Shown in pieces: positions 40,831 to 53,800 of a stretch of DNA of 64,000 nucleotides. Position numbers and translations under genes: made by a program. The stretch spans positions 2,604,001 through 2,668,000 of the forward strand of contig OY294047.1 in NCBI GenBank assembly GCA_958510825.1. Reading direction: 5' to 3'. Each line of letters starts with the position of its first letter. Position 1 is the first letter of the stretch. The DNA comes from Brachypterus glaber (taxonomy: Eukaryota > Arthropoda > Insecta > Coleoptera > Kateretidae). The notes below the pieces were generated by a model, which ran no database searches, was not told the DNA's origin, and saw only the letters and a program-made list of their open reading frames with translations.

Positions 40831-43800
40831 TGATAGAGGTCAAATAATTCTGATATTTAATAGTGGTGCAACTGAGAAATCTGACTTTTATTGGTCAACT
40901 CCAGTTAGTTTTTTTGGTTAATTTTTTTGTATAAATATGCCTTAAATATTTTCATTGGACAAATCCTTAATAACAGTTTTCTTTAAAAATTTCATAAATT
41001 GAACTTATATTTTTTAATCAAAAGCTCCTCAATTTTTGGTAACTCGATGCCCTTATTTATGCGTTAATCTTGCCATTCGAAAACTGTTTCATAAACTTAA
41101 AGAAAATTAGCCCTGAAGTTATATTGCCTAACCTTGTAGTCAGAAAACTTTTGTATTTTTGACCAAAACCTTCTTTCTTTTTAAGAGTCCCATCAAATTT
41201 TATCGTCTAGATATCCTCTTTTAACATAAGATGAAATTTTCGTAAAAAATATAAAGTTGGACTATCAAGAAAATATAGAAACATGATTTTTTTATTAACT
41301 AATTATTTGCCAAAAAGTTCCTATCCTTGACCGGCGTTTATAGGGTGTCCAACTTAAGGCAAAACTACGTTCAGTTTACATTTTGAATATACTCGCTTTC
41401 AAACTTATAGTAGAATGTTTACATTTGAAAGAGATTAATGTGAGACAGGGACGTATTTAAATTTTATTATATTAAATACGTATTTATCTTATATAGATCG
41501 ATGAACAAAATACAAATGAAACAAATTAAAGCCGGTCCAGTAAATATTTATTGCTATTTATTGCCTTGTGGGTGTGGCTAAATCCTTTGTAAAATATGAT
41601 TGGATAGGGTCGAAATTTAACTGGCTAGAATCAGTCCACGTGGACTGGATAAAAATACATTAGTTTAAATAAGTCTGAAATTATGCAACGTCCCGATTGG
41701 ACGAAGAGTTGACACGCGCCAGATAAAAATAATCGCTGTTAAAAAAAACCTCTTATAAGTCTGGAGGATACTATAACTGATCCTAAAGCGCTATACCTGT
41801 AAAGAATATATCATATTCTTGATCTGGTAGCGATCAAAAATACTGAATACTGAATATATAAATATTTGTGATGTGTTTTGGTCAAAATCACAAAAAAATT
41901 CTTATCTAGGATTCCAACAGAATCATCTATAATAATATCACGGAAACTAAATACTATAAAATAAATATACAGTCTTTACATAAGTATAAATGCTCAATGA
42001 GCATGGCTCAGGTTACACACCTCTGCTGAACAAAATTTTAGATCAAACCAAAAATCAAAAAGGTCTGTTGGTTTATGTTTTAAGCTAAAGGTGGAAAAGT
42101 AATCGGTTAAATCCCAGCTGATCCTGTTTTCAAGATATTGGTAAAAGGTTTTTAGGAGTCTTCCTTTATGTACATTAAATAATATATATCTAGTACTTTT
42201 TGCATAGAATCTAAATCATTGTTTTCATAACATTTCGAAAAACAAATTAAAAGTTGTATTTTTTAGGTAAAATTTAAATAAGCATTGTAGCTTTAAGACG
42301 AACTACTACACGCACTTAAATTTTGCTAAAAAGTTCAGTTTTTAATTTTTGTTTGAAATGAAATTAATATTTTTTTCCATCAAGTATAGAATCTGCGCAA
42401 AAAGTACTAAAAAAATATCTTGAGATTCTGAGATTTTTCTTTAAAGTAACCACTTTCAATTTTCAAGACCAATCAACAGATCTTTTAGACATTTTTTTTG
42501 ATCTAGGGTTTTGTTTAGGGGAGGCGTGGTTATTTTTTTTATAAATACGACTAGATTTATAATTGAAGTCTAACAGAAAACATTATTTGAAACACTTAAA
42601 AACTAACAAAATTGTTTAAACACTAAATATAATATATTTTAATATGATTAATAAAACATCTTTTAAAATTATACACTAAAAATAAAATTGAAAATAAAGC
42701 AAAATTTAAGTTTAAGTACCTACTCCTAAAATAATGCATTTCTGTGGAGCAAAAAATTTTAAACTGTTGATTAAAAAACAATAAAATACCAGTATGCTTT
42801 TCACGATTTACGAATATGTGAATAAATAGAATTTATGATTAGGACATTTCAAAAATAGATCTATATTGGACTATTTTCTAATATCTAGTCTAGTTACGAT
42901 AATTCAATGAAAAATAATAAAAACTCTAACTTTTAAATATAACAATTTTTAAATAAAATTAAGCTTTTCCATTTTTTGTATTATTATAATTTTATAATGC
43001 CCATCAATGCCAAATTGAACGCTTTAATAAAACTATTAAAAATCTGTAGATTTTTTAATACTATAAAAATTTTATGAGTTTAGTAAAAAGTCAGAAGAAA
43101 TACAATCAATAACCAATGTAACCAAGTAACATTCATACATAAAATACAAATGTTTTGGCAACAGAATTATTACAATGAAAAAAGTCAAAATAAAATATTG
43201 AAATTTTGTGTTTATCAAAACGCATTGTATCTTTTCTTTACAAAAACGTTTTTTGTCTAAATATTACATAAATATTTTGTCTCTATTGTAGAGCTATTTC
43301 CAAACTACACAAATTCCTTATATTTTTTGTAACTGAATTGTGAAATAACAATAAACAGTTGAACTTGTTCCTCAATATGTTTCAAACGTTGTGACAAAAA
43401 TACTTAAAATTAAGCATTTGCTTCAAAATAAGTACTAAATCTGAAATCTTTAATTTAGTTTAAAAAATATTAAGTAAAATGTTCAGGAACCTACTGTCAT
43501 TTCACAATGCGGGTCAACATTTTATTGCAAAACACTGCCCAATTAATACAAAATAATAAGGTATACATATACAAAGAAAAATTAAACTGAAACTTGCAGA
43601 AAACATTTCTATTAATTAAAGTTGATCAAATTTTAAAATTAAATACCAAGTCAATAACAAATTATTACGTTTTTTCTGAAAGTATTTCTCAAATTCTTTT
43701 AAAAACTAATCAATTTCAATGTACCCGAAAAAGAAATGCCCCATGCAGGGTTAGCTCCAATCCATGGATTCTATTAACATCACAATACATTTATTTTTTT

Positions 43801-44893
43801 TTCTAAAGATCCATAATTATATGGAACAATTAAAAATATTCAAAAGCCAAAATATAGTTATAAGCTAAAACTCAAAATGAGTTACAGATTATTTAATTAA
43901 TTAATATAAGCATAGTATAGGGAAGTATTTGGTAAAACAGCATTAAAAATTATTTAATACAAAATATAGCAAATCTTTAAATTATTTACTTAAAATAAAT
44001 TTAATATAAATTTTACAAACATACAAATAAATGGCCGTTGTATGCTGTTAAAATTATTTTGTTTATTAATTTTTCCTAAAACAAACTATACTAAAATATA
44101 ATTTAAAAAAAAATTATAAATAAAAATGCAAGTTTTTGCTTCAGATACTTATAAAAAATTCTTATTATTTTTCATAGAATCACACAATAATTGTATATTT
44201 ATTACTATGGAAGATACACTAGGGCGATTCTATGCCAGAGATAAAAACCGATCTAAGCTGTTACTTAAAACAAACTTAAAATTTATTAGTTGAATGAATT
44301 AATTTATAAACTGCTAGCGCTGTTTTTTATTTGCATAAAAAACAAGTACAGTTTAGAGAATTTTTAAAAACTATTGCATGCACTATTTACAAATTGGCAC
44401 TATAGCTGAAAATTAACTAGGTACTGCAATTTGAAATCTGTAATAAAACTGACACATCTGGTAACGTAGGTAACATATCTTTGAAACCAATATTACTTAA
44501 GTGATGCAAGGTAGTGTAACTTTTCTTAGAAATCAAAACACTAATAATAAAGAAAAATATACCCATTGGAATCCTCTAACGGGTATATATATATACCCGT
44601 ATATACCCGTATATATACGTATATATACCCGTATATATACGTCTTTTTAGAAATAAAATAAATCTATCTAGTATTAATACTATATTGCACAAAATTTTAT
44701 CTTCAAGTAGTATTCGGATATAGCACAGAAAAAACTCAAGATTCCAAAAATATAAGTATGAATGAACTTAAAGGTAACCTTTGTGAACTATTAGAATATT
44801 GATTAGTAAAATGTACTCGATGTTAAAAATGCGAAAATTCTTGGCCTAGAACCGCCCAATCCCTAACTCCTGTTATTGAGTATATGAATATGT
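40831..44893 (-). other. APC 3' flank; right part probably APC 3' UTR
   Basis: No coding signal. From about 41900 to 44893 few repeats are seen, unlike the rest of the window, which would fit a long AT-rich 3' UTR on the minus strand. Several AATAAA signals (TTTATT on plus) occur, so the true end cannot be chosen. Confidence 0.4.
44577..44645. repeat. ACCCGTATATATACGT short tandem repeat
   Basis: About four units of (TATAT)ACCCGTATATACGT-type sequence, strongly self-complementary, 250 bp past the APC stop codon. Confidence 0.8.
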
Positions 44894-47845
44894 TTAAACG
44901 GTAGACGCTGCGCATATTGCCTGTTGTATTCTCACGCCGTCCTCGTTTTCATCCATCACAATAAACGAGCCTAACCTTGATACCCTTTTGGTAGGAGATA
45001 CGTTTTCTTCCCCATCTGGCTTATTCCTTAAAACCACCTGATCTTTATTATCGAAAGTATTACTTCTAATCAACCTGGGTGGTTCTGCGTTGTTCGTCTC
45101 CGCTTGAATCCAAACCCTGTTATCTTTTTTAGGGGCTTTATTTTTACTTTCCTCTATTTTTTTCCAGAGACTTGCTATTTTACTAGTCACCTGCTTTTTA
45201 CCGCTGCCGTTAGAGTTTAAACTGACGTTACTGTTTGACTTTTGGGCGGCTTGAGGGAGTGTGCTAGCCTTTTTCACTGCTCCGTTTTTGGTCGTATCCC
45301 CTTTCAAACTTTGAGTGGAATTTGAAGTTTGTATTTTGCGCACATTCATTGTATCTCTACTTTCTGCACTGGTGGATCTATTGTATATTATTTTACTCGA
45401 TCTGACAGGTCGTTCTGAACTAGCAGATTTAATACCATTTCTGTAGTTTGTAGCACTAACTTTATTAGTCATCGGTAACTTTGTATTATTTGGAGCTACT
45501 GCTCTTGCGATTTTTGAAGAAAAAGATGGTATTTTCGAGGCAGGAGCAGGGATTTTCGATTTTGGTGTGTTTTCCGGTTTTGTAAAAGTGCCTTGTCTTT
45601 CCAAAGTAGGCGATTCTTTACTTTCCTGTCTAGTTATTGGCGGTTTAGGACTGAGATTTCTCAAACTTCTTGCAGGACTCGTTTTAGGAGAATTTGAGTT
45701 TGAAACAGGTCTACTACCGTACCCTGAAGAGACAACTTTACTTTGAGATACAGGTGGTTTTGAAATTAAAGTTTTATTTTGTTTACTTGCAATTGATTTT
45801 AAATTTGTGCCCGACTTGAACGTGGATGTTACATTTTTGACTAAGTTTGAGGTCATAGTTTTAATTGGTTTAATCGATTTTGTGGCGACTTTGCTGTTAA
45901 AATTACTTTTCGAGAATAACGGTTTCCGTCTGCCTCTTATACCTTTGGGTTCGTTATTTTCAACCACAATTTCCATGATTTTCCGTTCACTAGGTTTGAC
46001 AATTTTAGGTTTTCCAACTGGTTTTTGCTCATCATCGGATAGATCTGAATGATCAGAGACGTTATTATCATCAGGAAGGCTTTGATGATCATTGTTTAAA
46101 TTACTGACATGGCAATTTACAAGATCTTTTGGTTCCTGTGTTAAATTTGACGGAATAACGGGAATGTTATTCTTTCTGGAGCCCCAACTCTTATGATAGG
46201 TTCTATAATTCATAGAACCCCCAGAATTTTGCTCAGAATCGTCGTCGTTCGATACCAAACTTATAGTTTCACAGTCAAGTAGGTCATCGTAATTACTAGT
46301 TTTCGTCTCGCTCAAGGTTTTAAGAACTAAGTTTGCTTCCTGTTGGACTAACATCGAAAAATCTATATCACCAGACAAAATTTCTGGTGAGAAACTAGAC
46401 TCTGTAAGAGTCTGCGTTTTAAATCTATCCTTATTTTCCAACCTCTTCTGCATAAAGTTACGTCTGATGCTCAACTTACTCCTAACGGGACTAGGATTCG
46501 CTGAGCTGTTATTGCTATCAGATTCCAGACTGGGTAACTCCCTTTGTACCGGTTCCACAATAGGATGTTTTAAAACATTTGTAATTGCCATATCCAGAAC
46601 TTGCGTTTCGTAACGCGATTTATTAGCTCGCCTTCGTTCTTTAGCCGTTAATTTCTTTTTATGCTCACTATCTACGCTGTACGTTGGAGACACGTACGTT
46701 GTATCATCCTCCAGATCCTGACAAACTGGAGTGATATTAGCTGCCGTATTATAGTCTTCTGTTAAAGTAGAATTTTGTTCTACTTCCTGTTCCTGTCTCA
46801 TGATCATATCAGCTGCAATCGTGTAAGTTTTGTATCTATCACTAGCCATTCTGCGTTTTTGCTTCGAGTTCATCGATTTGCTCAAACACTTTGTTTTCTT
46901 AGGAGTTGACTCGTTGCTGCTCGAATTGAAGTCAGATTGAATGGGCGTTATACTATTTGCGTCAGAAAACTCAGTTGGATCGTCTTGTAACGTAGAATCA
47001 CCAACATGTGTAAAACAATCTTCGAAAATCTCAGTTTCAGTACCTATAGTCTCAGTATTCACGTCAGCTAAGGAATTACACATATCGGTGATATCGTTAA
47101 ACAAAGATGGCGGGTTCACTTGGTCTAGGTTACTTATGCTATTTCCCAGGTAGTGTGATGGTTGTTTGACGTTAAAAATGGGATTTTGATCGTTTAAAAG
47201 GTCTTTTGAGACGACGCCGTTTATTAAAAAGTCAGCTTTGACCGAATCTTCTCGGGGTAAACTAGCAACGCTAGTCATACTGCCTTCCATGTCAAAAACG
47301 TCTTTAATCTCAGATGGCGGATTCATGTGATCCAGATTCGATAAACTGTTATTTTCCAGACTTTCTATGCTAGATCCGTGATGCAACGAGTTATTTAAAG
47401 CTCTGCGAATCATCAAACCAGATAAGGGTAAAGATTTTTTACGTGCTACCAATTTAGGACTTTTTGGGAAAAACCGATCTACTCCAACGCCGCTGTTATT
47501 TAAAGAACCCATGCTGGACGGTGGTTGTACATGATCTAACTCTAAAGACGCTATGCTAGAGATACTTTGTGACATATCGGCCTCGTTTTTGAATACGGTG
47601 GCCATACGAGTGGCCTCCATTGCGATTAAAGTGGATTCTGTCATAGTACTGGTGTTTATAGACGAAAAATCGTTGGATTTTTGCTCGGGTTCGAAGCAAT
47701 TTCCGTCGATTTCGTCTTGGACTTTACTCGAAGCCTCTTCATCGCTTTTAAAGGTTATGACGTTAGGAACGCTACCGGAGATGCTCGGGAAGGTAAGTTC
47801 GTTTGGTGACGAATCGTCGTTCCAAGTGTTATCGTTCGTAGATAC
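44894..47845 (-). CDS. APC: APC terminal exon (basic region, EB1 and PDZ motifs)
   Basis: 2952 nt, 983 residues, stop TAA at 44896-44894. The N-terminal half has three repeats of a LDxVxPPS form (ELDHVQPPSSMGSL, NLDHMNPPSEIKDV, NLDQVNPPSLFNDI). EPKGIRGRRKPLFSK matches vertebrate SKGIKGGKKVYKS. The C-terminal half is basic and Ser/Pro-rich, with KSKIPAPASKIPS (two SxIP motifs, about 45527-45563), RQGTFTKPE, NRVWIQAE and the end ICAASTV, a class I PDZ ligand. Acceptor TTTCATTTAAG. Confidence 0.95.
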   Translation of the reverse strand, partial: VSTNDNTWNDDSSPNELTFPSISGSVPNVITFKSDEEASSKVQDEIDGNCFEPEQKSNDFSSINTSTMTESTLIAMEATRMATVFKNEADMSQSISSIASLELDHVQPPSSMGSLNNSGVGVDRFFPKSPKLVARKKSLPLSGLMIRRALNNSLHHGSSIESLENNSLSNLDHMNPPSEIKDVFDMEGSMTSVASLPREDSVKADFLINGVVSKDLLNDQNPIFNVKQPSHYLGNSISNLDQVNPPSLFNDITDMCNSLADVNTETIGTETEIFEDCFTHVGDSTLQDDPTEFSDANSITPIQSDFNSSSNESTPKKTKCLSKSMNSKQKRRMASDRYKTYTIAADMIMRQEQEVEQNSTLTEDYNTAANITPVCQDLEDDTTYVSPTYSVDSEHKKKLTAKERRRANKSRYETQVLDMAITNVLKHPIVEPVQRELPSLESDSNNSSANPSPVRSKLSIRRNFMQKRLENKDRFKTQTLTESSFSPEILSGDIDFSMLVQQEANLVLKTLSETKTSNYDDLLDCETISLVSNDDDSEQNSGGSMNYRTYHKSWGSRKNNIPVIPSNLTQEPKDLVNCHVSNLNNDHQSLPDDNNVSDHSDLSDDEQKPVGKPKIVKPSERKIMEIVVENNEPKGIRGRRKPLFSKSNFNSKVATKSIKPIKTMTSNLVKNVTSTFKSGTNLKSIASKQNKTLISKPPVSQSKVVSSGYGSRPVSNSNSPKTSPARSLRNLSPKPPITRQESKESPTLERQGTFTKPENTPKSKIPAPASKIPSFSSKIARAVAPNNTKLPMTNKVSATNYRNGIKSASSERPVRSSKIIYNRSTSAESRDTMNVRKIQTSNSTQSLKGDTTKNGAVKKASTLPQAAQKSNSNVSLNSNGSGKKQVTSKIASLWKKIEESKNKAPKKDNRVWIQAETNNAEPPRLIRSNTFDNKDQVVLRNKPDGEENVSPTKRVSRLGSFIVMDENEDGVRIQQAICAASTV

Positions 47846-50800
47846 CTTAAATGAAAATTGATGGACTTAGGCACATTGTCAGAGGAAAAAACTAATTCTA
47901 ATTTTACACATACAGGGTGATTCAGAAATAAGTTACAAAATTTTAAGGGGTGATTCTACGTCCAAAAATATGAAACAAAGTTCCTACAAAGGTTGGTCCG
48001 GAAATGAGCCCTAAGGGAGCTACGACCCTCTTAAGGGTATATCTGAAAAGTAGTTTTTATTTAATATCTCTGGAATCCTATAAACCACAGTAACGAGTTT
48101 TTGCGCATGCCTTAACATTGATAAAGGTTATCATTTTATGTAATTTTTATTTGGTAATTTTAAACAGGGGCGTCAAAATGAGAGGGTGATCACTTTTTGC
48201 CCCAAACTTTTTTATCTGTAGATTTCTTAATATTTTCTTAATAAAATAATAATCTATGATTAAAAATGCATAAAAAATGTACTCCTTGTTTAACACCGTA
48301 GGGGCCACCGTTTTCGAGAAAATTGCAATTAAAGAGGCAATATCACATTCTAAGCATCAAAAAAAGGAACTAAAAAATGCAACAATAAAAATTTCAATGC
48401 TGCAGGGCGATTCTACATCAAAAACTATAAAAAAAGTTACAATTCACAAATATCTACAAATCGCTTTAAAAGGAGCTACAGTCCCTTAAAAAGTGTTATT
48501 CTTTAAGAGGCCGTAGTACACTTAAAACTGATTTTCGAACCTAGATGTATAGGAGCTTTTTTTCATAGTTTTTAATGTAGAATCACCCAGCAGTATCGAG
48601 ATTTTTATTGGTGAATTTTTTAGTTCCGATTTTTGATGCTCAGAATGTGAAATTGCCTCTTTAATTGAAATTTTCTCGAAAACGGTTGGCCCTACGGTGT
48701 TAAACAAGGAGTACATTTTTTATGCATTTTTAATCAAAGATTATTATTTTATTAAGAAAATATTAAGAAATCTACAGATAAAAAAGTTTGGGGCAAAAAG
48801 GTGACATCGTCCCCTCAGTTTGTACGTTCTTGGTTAAAATCACCAAATAAAAGTTACATAAAATGATAACCTCTATCAATGTTAAGGCATGTGCAAAAAT
48901 TCGTTACTGTGGTTTATAGGGTTCCAGAGATATTAAATAAAAACTACTTTCCAGATGTACCCTTAGGAGGATCGTAGCTCCCCTAGGGCTAATTTTCGGA
49001 CCAACCTTTATAGAAACTTTTTTCATATTTTTGGACCTAGAATCACCCCTTTAAATTTGGTAACTTATTTCTGAATCACACTGTATGATGACCAAACTGA
49101 AAAACTAGTATAAAAAACTATTTTATCCAACACCTTCACGGAAACACTTGTTTTGAGCAATATTTTAAATGTCAAAAGTGAGTTTTTTTCCACTAGTGAC
49201 TAAAATTTTTTTCTTTTACGTACAGCTTTTGATCTCACCCAAAATTAGTTACATACCCTATTAATTAAGTATTATAACTATTCTATAAATAGAAGCACGT
49301 TAACTAAACCATAAACTTAAAGAAAACCCAAATTATTCTTTAGTTTTTGAATAAAATACTGTTTTTATTAAAAATTCTGTCATCACCGCGTCCTTTTTGA
49401 CGTTTGTAAGAAATGTAAAACTAGCAATTGTTTATTTTTAATAGGCATACTTAGGCCATGGCTACCTATTATTTTACTATTAAGAAAACTTAATCTTAAT
49501 ATTTTTGACATAATTTTTCGCTAAATGATAGATTTTTATTTAAAAATAAAAGGTGTTGGATAAAATTAAATTCTCAACTCGTGTATTAAGTGATTTTATC
49601 CACTTAATACACTAGTTAGGAAAATAACTATTACCGCGCTTGTCCTTTACGAAAAGAGTCATATACTAGTAGTTTCTGTTTTAACATTAACATTAAGGCA
49701 CTCTAGTTGACCGTTTAGAGACCTTGTATTTATAATCAATCTTACCTTATATTTGTCATCCTCCTTGTTGAGATGGCTGGCTTGGGAAACCAGTTCCGCA
49801 GTGAATCTATCCAGAGATTCGATCATCGCGTCCGGATCTAGCATGCGGTTATCGACGATTTTACCGGAGTTCTCGCAGCTGCGGTCCAGACAACTGTCTA
49901 TATCGTCCGCATAGTCGGAGCTGCTGTCCGATTTGTTAGATCCACTCTTCGTTACATCTGCAAATTTAACATCGATAACATTGGTGTCAGTAAAGGGGGG
50001 GGGGTCAAATGTTTGTTTTGGTCGTATTGATTTCCCGTTTTGAAAATTTTCAAAATTTCGGAAAACCTCCCTGCTGAAAATTACGGGTCTGGGCGGGTAT
50101 AAATGGTGCATAAACCGGACTTGAGCGGATAAAATTCACCCGCTCAAGTCCGGTCTATGCAACATTTATACCCGCGCAGACCCTACATTTTTAATACGGC
50201 TTGTATTCGTGCAAAAAATTTCAACTTTTTTGCGTATTTTTGCATTTTATGACGTTTAATGTCGATAAATTAATTTCAAGCAAAAAAAAAATTGTCGCTC
50301 GGGATTGATTTTGGTGAACATTGGGGTGCGGAAAGGGGGGCAAATGGGAAAAATACATTTTTTTACAAACATTTTAAAATTGCTATACATTGTAATACAA
50401 TATATACTATATAGGTTTTTAAGGTTGCTGAAATTAAATCTGATAATATTTTTTTAACTCCACCCCTGCGGGACGAGGGGGTAAATATTTTTAAATGTTT
50501 TCGTCAAAATTGGTATGTAGGGTTTTTTGGGGTCGACGAATATGAATCTGATAATACAATTTTTCTAATTTCACCCCCTGAGGGGCGGGGGGTAGTTTTC
50601 GTGAAAATTGGTATATTGGGGTTTTTGAGGTTTCTAAAAGTGAATCTGATAATACAAAAATTCTAACTCACCCCCTGAGGGGCGGGGGTAGGTTTTTGTA
50701 AATATTGGTATATTGGGGGTTTTGAGGTTGCTGAAAGTTATTCTGACAATAAAAAAATTCCTACTGCAGCCCCTGAGGGGCGGGGGTATATTTCTTGAAA

Positions 50801-53800
50801 ATATATTGAGGATTTTGAGGTCGCTAAAACTGAATCTGATAATACATTTTTTCTAAATCCACCCCCTGAGGGGCGGGGTGTAGTTTTGGTGAAAATTGAT
50901 ATATTAAGGTTTTTAAGGTTGCTAAAAGTGAACCAGATAAATGAGAAAGCTCTTTTACTGGGCAGTGTATTTTTTTATCATTGACAATATAAGAAAAATT
51001 TTAAAACCACATGAAAGGTAAATTGATGAATGTTAAGCTTACCTGCCAATAAGTTCTCGTCTGTAAGCAAGCATTTGTCCCGTAATGTATCTGGTTGCGT
51101 GTCGATTTTCTTTGGCTGGTTGTCCGGCGCGTAGTTCCCGGTTTTCCCTGTCCCGTAGTTCCCGGTTCTCTCTATCCCTTTCTCTTGTTTTTGATTTTCT
51201 TCTACGCCTGCCCCCGCGGGTGACATGTCGGGAAACACTACGTTGGACATTACTAAAAAAGAAGGACCAAAATTAATATACTCCAACAAAATTACAGGAA
51301 CATCAAGTACATAAAAAACAAGGTCAGTGATATCCCTTTTTCCCTTCTATACACTTATTTACCGTAAAATTAGCAGTCCACTATCTCTCGTTTCGTTTTC
51401 TTAAATTAAAAGTCGCTATATGCTAGGTTACAAGAGTTATGGAAGGCATACTTTTTTATCTAACCTAGACAATAATTAAATTATTAAAATCGAGCGAAAA
51501 AATCATTTTTTTTTTCATTTTCGGGTTTAGAATGTCATGAAACTTCAAGAAAATGTGAAAAAAGTGGGAGTTTCTTTAACTCGAACGGAAAAGAGACAAG
51601 AAACCATCCGCCTAGAAAGGATATCCGTATCAGATTTTTTTGCTGTTGAAATTAAGAGAAATTTTTTTACTAAACCCGATGGAATCTTAAAGTACTGGAT
51701 TTTCTAAATCTGACTTCACAAAAGTCAACCACTGTTTGCAGAAATGTTTACGACGAGCCATCGCCATAAAAGACTTTGTTTTTTGTACTTACCTATTGTG
51801 TTCGCGGCAACAGACGCAACATGCGCGTTTTTTGACTTCGAATCATTGAAGTCTTCCTCCTCCTCCTCCCTACGGTTCTCTTTGCTACTACTCCTCGCAA
51901 ACTGTTTAGCAGCCACCGGCTTTACAGCATTCTGCATGCTTGGCATGTTCAACGGTTTGCTCTGCGAGTTACAGTTCGTGCCCTTCGGCATCCCCGAGGA
52001 TATGCATTGTTCCAAAAGAGCCTGCTCTGCTTCCAACGAGCCGAAAGACTCCACGGAGATGGAGGATAGGGATTCGCGCCGTGATTTCTGACTTGTGTTG
52101 TGTTCTTGGGATATGTTTAGTACTTCTGTAAAAAGGCATTTTTTTATAAATTATTCAAGTTGCGAAATGTTGTTTAACTCCGCGTAGAATCTATCTAAGT
52201 TGATCATTTGTTTCTTGTTTTATGTCTGACAGAGTAAATTTAATTTTCTTTGTAAAAACACGTTCTCAGAGCTTCGAAATGAAGGCCACCCAAATATTTT
52301 GTTTAAGATGAAGATAGATTCTGCACCGAGTATAAATAAACCAGAAATTTCGTCAACTTTTCTTTAAGTATCTTCAAGTTTAAGTTAGCAGAAAAAAAAA
52401 TGTTACAAGCATAATTTTATAGCGATATTAGTTTTTATTGCCACAAGAACCACTAGCCAGGTTTACGTTTATGTAATCTTCTAGTGGTTTTACGGATTGA
52501 AAACATTTTCTTATGATTATTTGTAAGGTCTAAAATGACAGTAATAAAAATATCAAAGTAATATTTAAACCACTAACCATAGCTGCCTTGATTAAATATT
52601 TTTACTCGGATAGATTCTGCGCCGAGTATAAAGAAAGCAGAAAACTTTTCTTTAAGTATCTTCAAGTTTAAGTTAGCAGAAAAAAAATATTACAAGCATA
52701 ATTATACAGCGATGTTAGTTATTATTCTATAATCATCTTTTCTTGGATTATATCTTATACTTTTATTTACAGTACTGTACAATTGTTTTTATATACGTAT
52801 GTACGAAACTTACATTGTATCCTCAAAATATTTTTTTTGTTTTGTTAACTTGGAAATTATACTAAGTGTGTAGTTAATTTAGTGTGATCCATGCTGTACA
52901 AGATTTTAGGTAGGTAGCTTAATTTTGCAAGTACTTAAGTATTGCGTTTAATTTTTTGGTGTTGATACATGCAGCCATTATGTGTGATTATGCATCTAAA
53001 GATAGATAAGTATAAATATTAATTCTAATTGTAAATCTAAAGATTCCAGATGCCTTAAGAGTATACAGCCTGTTCCAGAACTCGCGTACCGAAATTTAAG
53101 AGGTGATTCTACATCCAAAAATATGAAAAAAAGTTTCTATAAAGGTTGGTCCGGAAATGAGCCCTAAGGGAGCTACGGCCCTTCGAAGATGACGTATTGA
53201 ATGGGGAACAAAAAAAAGCACCAATAAAATTTTAATGCTGCAGGGTGATTCTTCATTTAAAACTGAGCAAAAAAGTATTATACACCAAAACACCTAAATT
53301 TAATATTAAAGGAGTAATAGCCTTTTAAAAAGTAACGTTTTTGGTGGCACAAAATGTTACTTCCTCTTAATTGCATTTTTTTTGATAACGGTTGCTCCTA
53401 CAGTGTTACACTATATGATATTTTATATGTATTTTTACTCTAGAAATCTATATTTTTTACAACAAATCCAAAAAACATACACATAAAAAAGTTTGGGGCA
53501 AAAATGTTTTAAGCCTCATATATTTTGTCCGTCTGGGCACGCCTCTGGATAAATTAAAAAAATAAATTAACATAAACTTATTGCCCTTATTAATACTAGT
53601 ATACATGCAAAAGCTCGCCGCTCTAGCTTAAACGGTACCCGAGTTATTAATTAAAAACCTTATTTTTATTACAATTTTAAAGGGCCCTAGATCCCTTAGG
53701 GCTCATTTCCGGACCAACCTTTATAGGAACTTTTTTTATATTTTTGGATCTAGAATCACCTCTTAAATTTTGGCATGCCAGTTATGGATCACCCTGTATA

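Noticed and set aside
45807..47861. Plus-strand open frames opposite the APC terminal exon
   Set aside because: They are antisense shadows of a strongly supported coding exon and have no protein resemblance of their own.
48277..48716. Two matching open frames (MYSLFNTVG...) on opposite strands
   Set aside because: They are the two arms of one palindromic element, not genes.
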